This document shows, piece by piece, positions 62,699-64,000 of a stretch of 64,000 nucleotides of DNA (position 1 is the stretch's first letter; each line of letters begins with the position of its first letter). Origin of the DNA: an uncultured Paracoccaceae bacterium. Lineage in GTDB: Bacteria > Pseudomonadota > Alphaproteobacteria > Rhodobacterales > Rhodobacteraceae. Below the pieces are notes generated by a model. The model saw only the letters and a list, made by a program, of their open reading frames with translations, had not been told where the DNA came from and searched no databases. The stretch covers positions 62,001-126,000 of the forward strand of contig CANMAI010000008.1 of the NCBI GenBank assembly GCA_947495795.1, in the 5' to 3' direction. The position numbers and the translations under genes are program-made.

Positions 62699-63610
62699 TC
62701 ACCCGCAATCCCAAGTTACGTAGGCCTTTTGAAAGTCCCGTTGTAACAGGGCTTCACGGCTGATCATGACGTTTAATTCGCCAGCATCTCCAATACTGAT
62801 GTCCTTGTCGCAGCCCAGATGAAACAAAACCCGATCCAAATGGCGCAACTCCGGGAAATCATCACGAACGTCACCTTGCACAAAGCCAGGATGTCCACCC
62901 ACCCAGTGAGTTCCGTAGGCATCAACGATCCGGTCGCTTCGATCTTCCCAGTCGTTCAAGATCGCAGCCACCTCGTCGTTCTCGGGAAGGCGGTTCTCAA
63001 GAAATACATTATGCTCTTCATAGGGCCAATTGAACGGGTTCCCCAAAGCAACCCCGGACTCAAACACCAAAGGCAATCCCAACCGTCGCGTCCTTTCTGA
63101 AAAGGCGCGCGTATCTCTCGTGGTCTTCACTATCTTCTCAGGGATTTCGAGCAGTTGGTCGGTTTGCGGATCGGGTTCCCATCGGATCACATGTTCGCAC
63201 GAGTTCAAGTCGTCAATAGTGTCGAAGGACGAAAAAATCTGGAGAATTCCAAGCGTTGGAAAATCCTCCATTGGCGGAACTTCAGCAAAATTGATTTGTG
63301 CAACAAGTGCCATTGGAGAACCTTCATCGGCACTTCGCGGCCAAGAGATGTCATCGCAAATTGCGAGTGGTGCGCCACCGATCCGGCTTTCCGTCGACAT
63401 CCGGGGCGCGCGCTCCTGGACCTTAGCCTTCGCAATCGGTAAGGCGTCCTTTTCAATCGCTCCCCAGAACTGCTGCACTTCGTCAAGCGTAATGCGCGGT
63501 GCCGCTTCCGCCTCTCGCTTGCGCTGCGGTCCCCAGACAAGTTTATCAAGTATATAAACAATAATAATAGTAAAAATTACTAATATAAAAATAAAAGCTA
63601 CCGTACTCAT
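62699..63610 (-). CDS. Membrane-anchored DUF1963 (YwqG-like) protein
   Basis: A 303-residue protein with an N-terminal membrane helix (STVAFIFILVIFTIIIVYIL) and a DUF1963 domain: SRIGGAPLAICDDISWP, ALVAQINFAEVPPMEDFP, LGILQIF, HWVGGHPGFVQGD and the late LFHLGCDKDISIGDAGELNV. The function of the family is unknown; members are often found in polymorphic-toxin or accessory contexts. The gene and especially its upstream spacer are AT-richer than the surroundings, which suggests acquisition between ruvB and the Tol-Pal cluster. Confidence 0.85.
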   Translation of the reverse strand: MSTVAFIFILVIFTIIIVYILDKLVWGPQRKREAEAAPRITLDEVQQFWGAIEKDALPIAKAKVQERAPRMSTESRIGGAPLAICDDISWPRSADEGSPMALVAQINFAEVPPMEDFPTLGILQIFSSFDTIDDLNSCEHVIRWEPDPQTDQLLEIPEKIVKTTRDTRAFSERTRRLGLPLVFESGVALGNPFNWPYEEHNVFLENRLPENDEVAAILNDWEDRSDRIVDAYGTHWVGGHPGFVQGDVRDDFPELRHLDRVLFHLGCDKDISIGDAGELNVMISREALLQRDFQKAYVTWDCG

Positions 63611-63774
63611 TTGACCTTCCTCACAAAATTTAAATCCGTACGCGTCTCTTTAGCAATAGCTCGACGCCCCCTTTTTAAGATTGAAATGCAACCCCATTCC
63701 TAAATCTGTGATCGAACGCAGTTCTCTTCTCATAAAACCTCACCAAAATTAAACCCACCCCTCAAAATCCCCGC

Positions 63775-64000
63775 CTAATCCGGCTCAAAAAGCTGCCCCT
63801 GCCCCGGTACTTTCGGGGCGTCGAGCCCCAGATGCACCCATGCTTTCTGCCCCAGCATCCGCCCACGGGGCGTTCGCAGGATCAATCCCTGTTGCAACAA
63901 GTATGGCTCGATGACCTCCTCGATCGCATCCCGCGCCTCGCTCAAGGCCGCCGCGATTGTCTCCACACCCACCGGTCCGCCGCCATAATTCTCCGCCAAT
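63775..64000 (-). CDS. ruvB: Holliday-junction helicase RuvB, C-terminal part (cut by window end)
   Basis: The last 74 residues and stop of RuvB are present. The sequence [20 protein letters not shown] and the [24 protein letters not shown] winged-helix end are diagnostic. RuvB drives branch migration at Holliday junctions together with RuvA. The ATPase core lies outside the window. Its place upstream of ybgC-tol fits the common alphaproteobacterial order. Confidence 0.95.
   Translation of the reverse strand, partial: LAENYGGGPVGVETIAAALSEARDAIEEVIEPYLLQQGLILRTPRGRMLGQKAWVHLGLDAPKVPGQGQLFEPD

Noticed and set aside
61269-62723. A 484-codon plus-strand open frame
   Set aside because: Antisense to ybgC and the conserved hypothetical gene and running through the repeat region; no domain.
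1-64000. tRNA, rRNA, CRISPR array or intact insertion sequence
   Set aside because: I scanned spacers for cloverleaf arms with CCA-type ends, regular repeats with spacers, and transposase motifs and found none that I could support.

Overview
The window looks like chromosomal DNA of a Rhodobacterales (Roseobacter-group) alphaproteobacterium. The evidence is moderate-to-high GC coding sequence, the run ruvB - ybgC - tolQRAB - pal - cpoB - tilS - ftsH on one strand, a Flp/Tad pilus locus with an OmpA-like lipoprotein, a Hint-domain protein, folD next to fhs, and two TTAA-N7-TTAAC motifs of the CtrA type. I see no rRNA, tRNA, CRISPR array or intact insertion sequence.

Layout. 1-0.8 kb: end of a sensor kinase plus a single-domain response regulator. 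1-4 kb: a LysR regulator, a GNAT-like acyltransferase and small orphan genes. 4.3-11.8 kb: pbpC with a giant PAN-domain alpha-2-macroglobulin. 12-13.5 kb: an ArsR / SRPBCC / DHFR-like operon with a palindrome on the regulator's start codon. 13.6-18.8 kb: an AerR/PpaA-like cobalamin-binding regulator, a ParA-like ATPase joined to a class II deacetylase-like amidohydrolase, an Asp/Glu racemase-like protein and a 3-oxoacid CoA-transferase (two subunits) with a small GNAT. 19-20 kb: a Hint-domain protein behind a CtrA-like site. 20.5-29.6 kb: a flippase-like membrane protein, DprE1- and DprE2-like enzymes, a SET-domain protein, a GGDEF-EAL protein, a HAD-UbiA fusion and a lytic transglycosylase. 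30-40.7 kb: Flp pilin and Tad/Cpa genes. 40.6-44.5 kb: a GT-C-like membrane protein, an AAA ATPase and an exported protein. 44.6-48.5 kb: a dehydrogenase, a ligase-associated DEXH helicase and its PdeM phosphoesterase partner. 48.6-52 kb: folD, fhs and a MOSC protein. 52-64 kb: ftsH, tilS and the Tol-Pal operon, a conserved hypothetical gene, an AT-rich DUF1963 gene and the end of ruvB.

The most interesting reading combines 20.5-29 kb with the pilus locus. The HAD-UbiA fusion, DprE1 and DprE2 would together supply every step from PRPP and polyprenyl phosphate to polyprenyl-phosphoryl-D-arabinofuranose. The gene overlapping dprE1 is flippase-like. A GT-C-like membrane protein sits tail-to-tail with the prepilin peptidase. 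Because D-arabinofuranose is known to decorate some type IV pilins, I propose that this locus may arabinosylate the Flp pilin or another envelope acceptor. The enzyme families are read from the sequence; the link to the pilus is inference.
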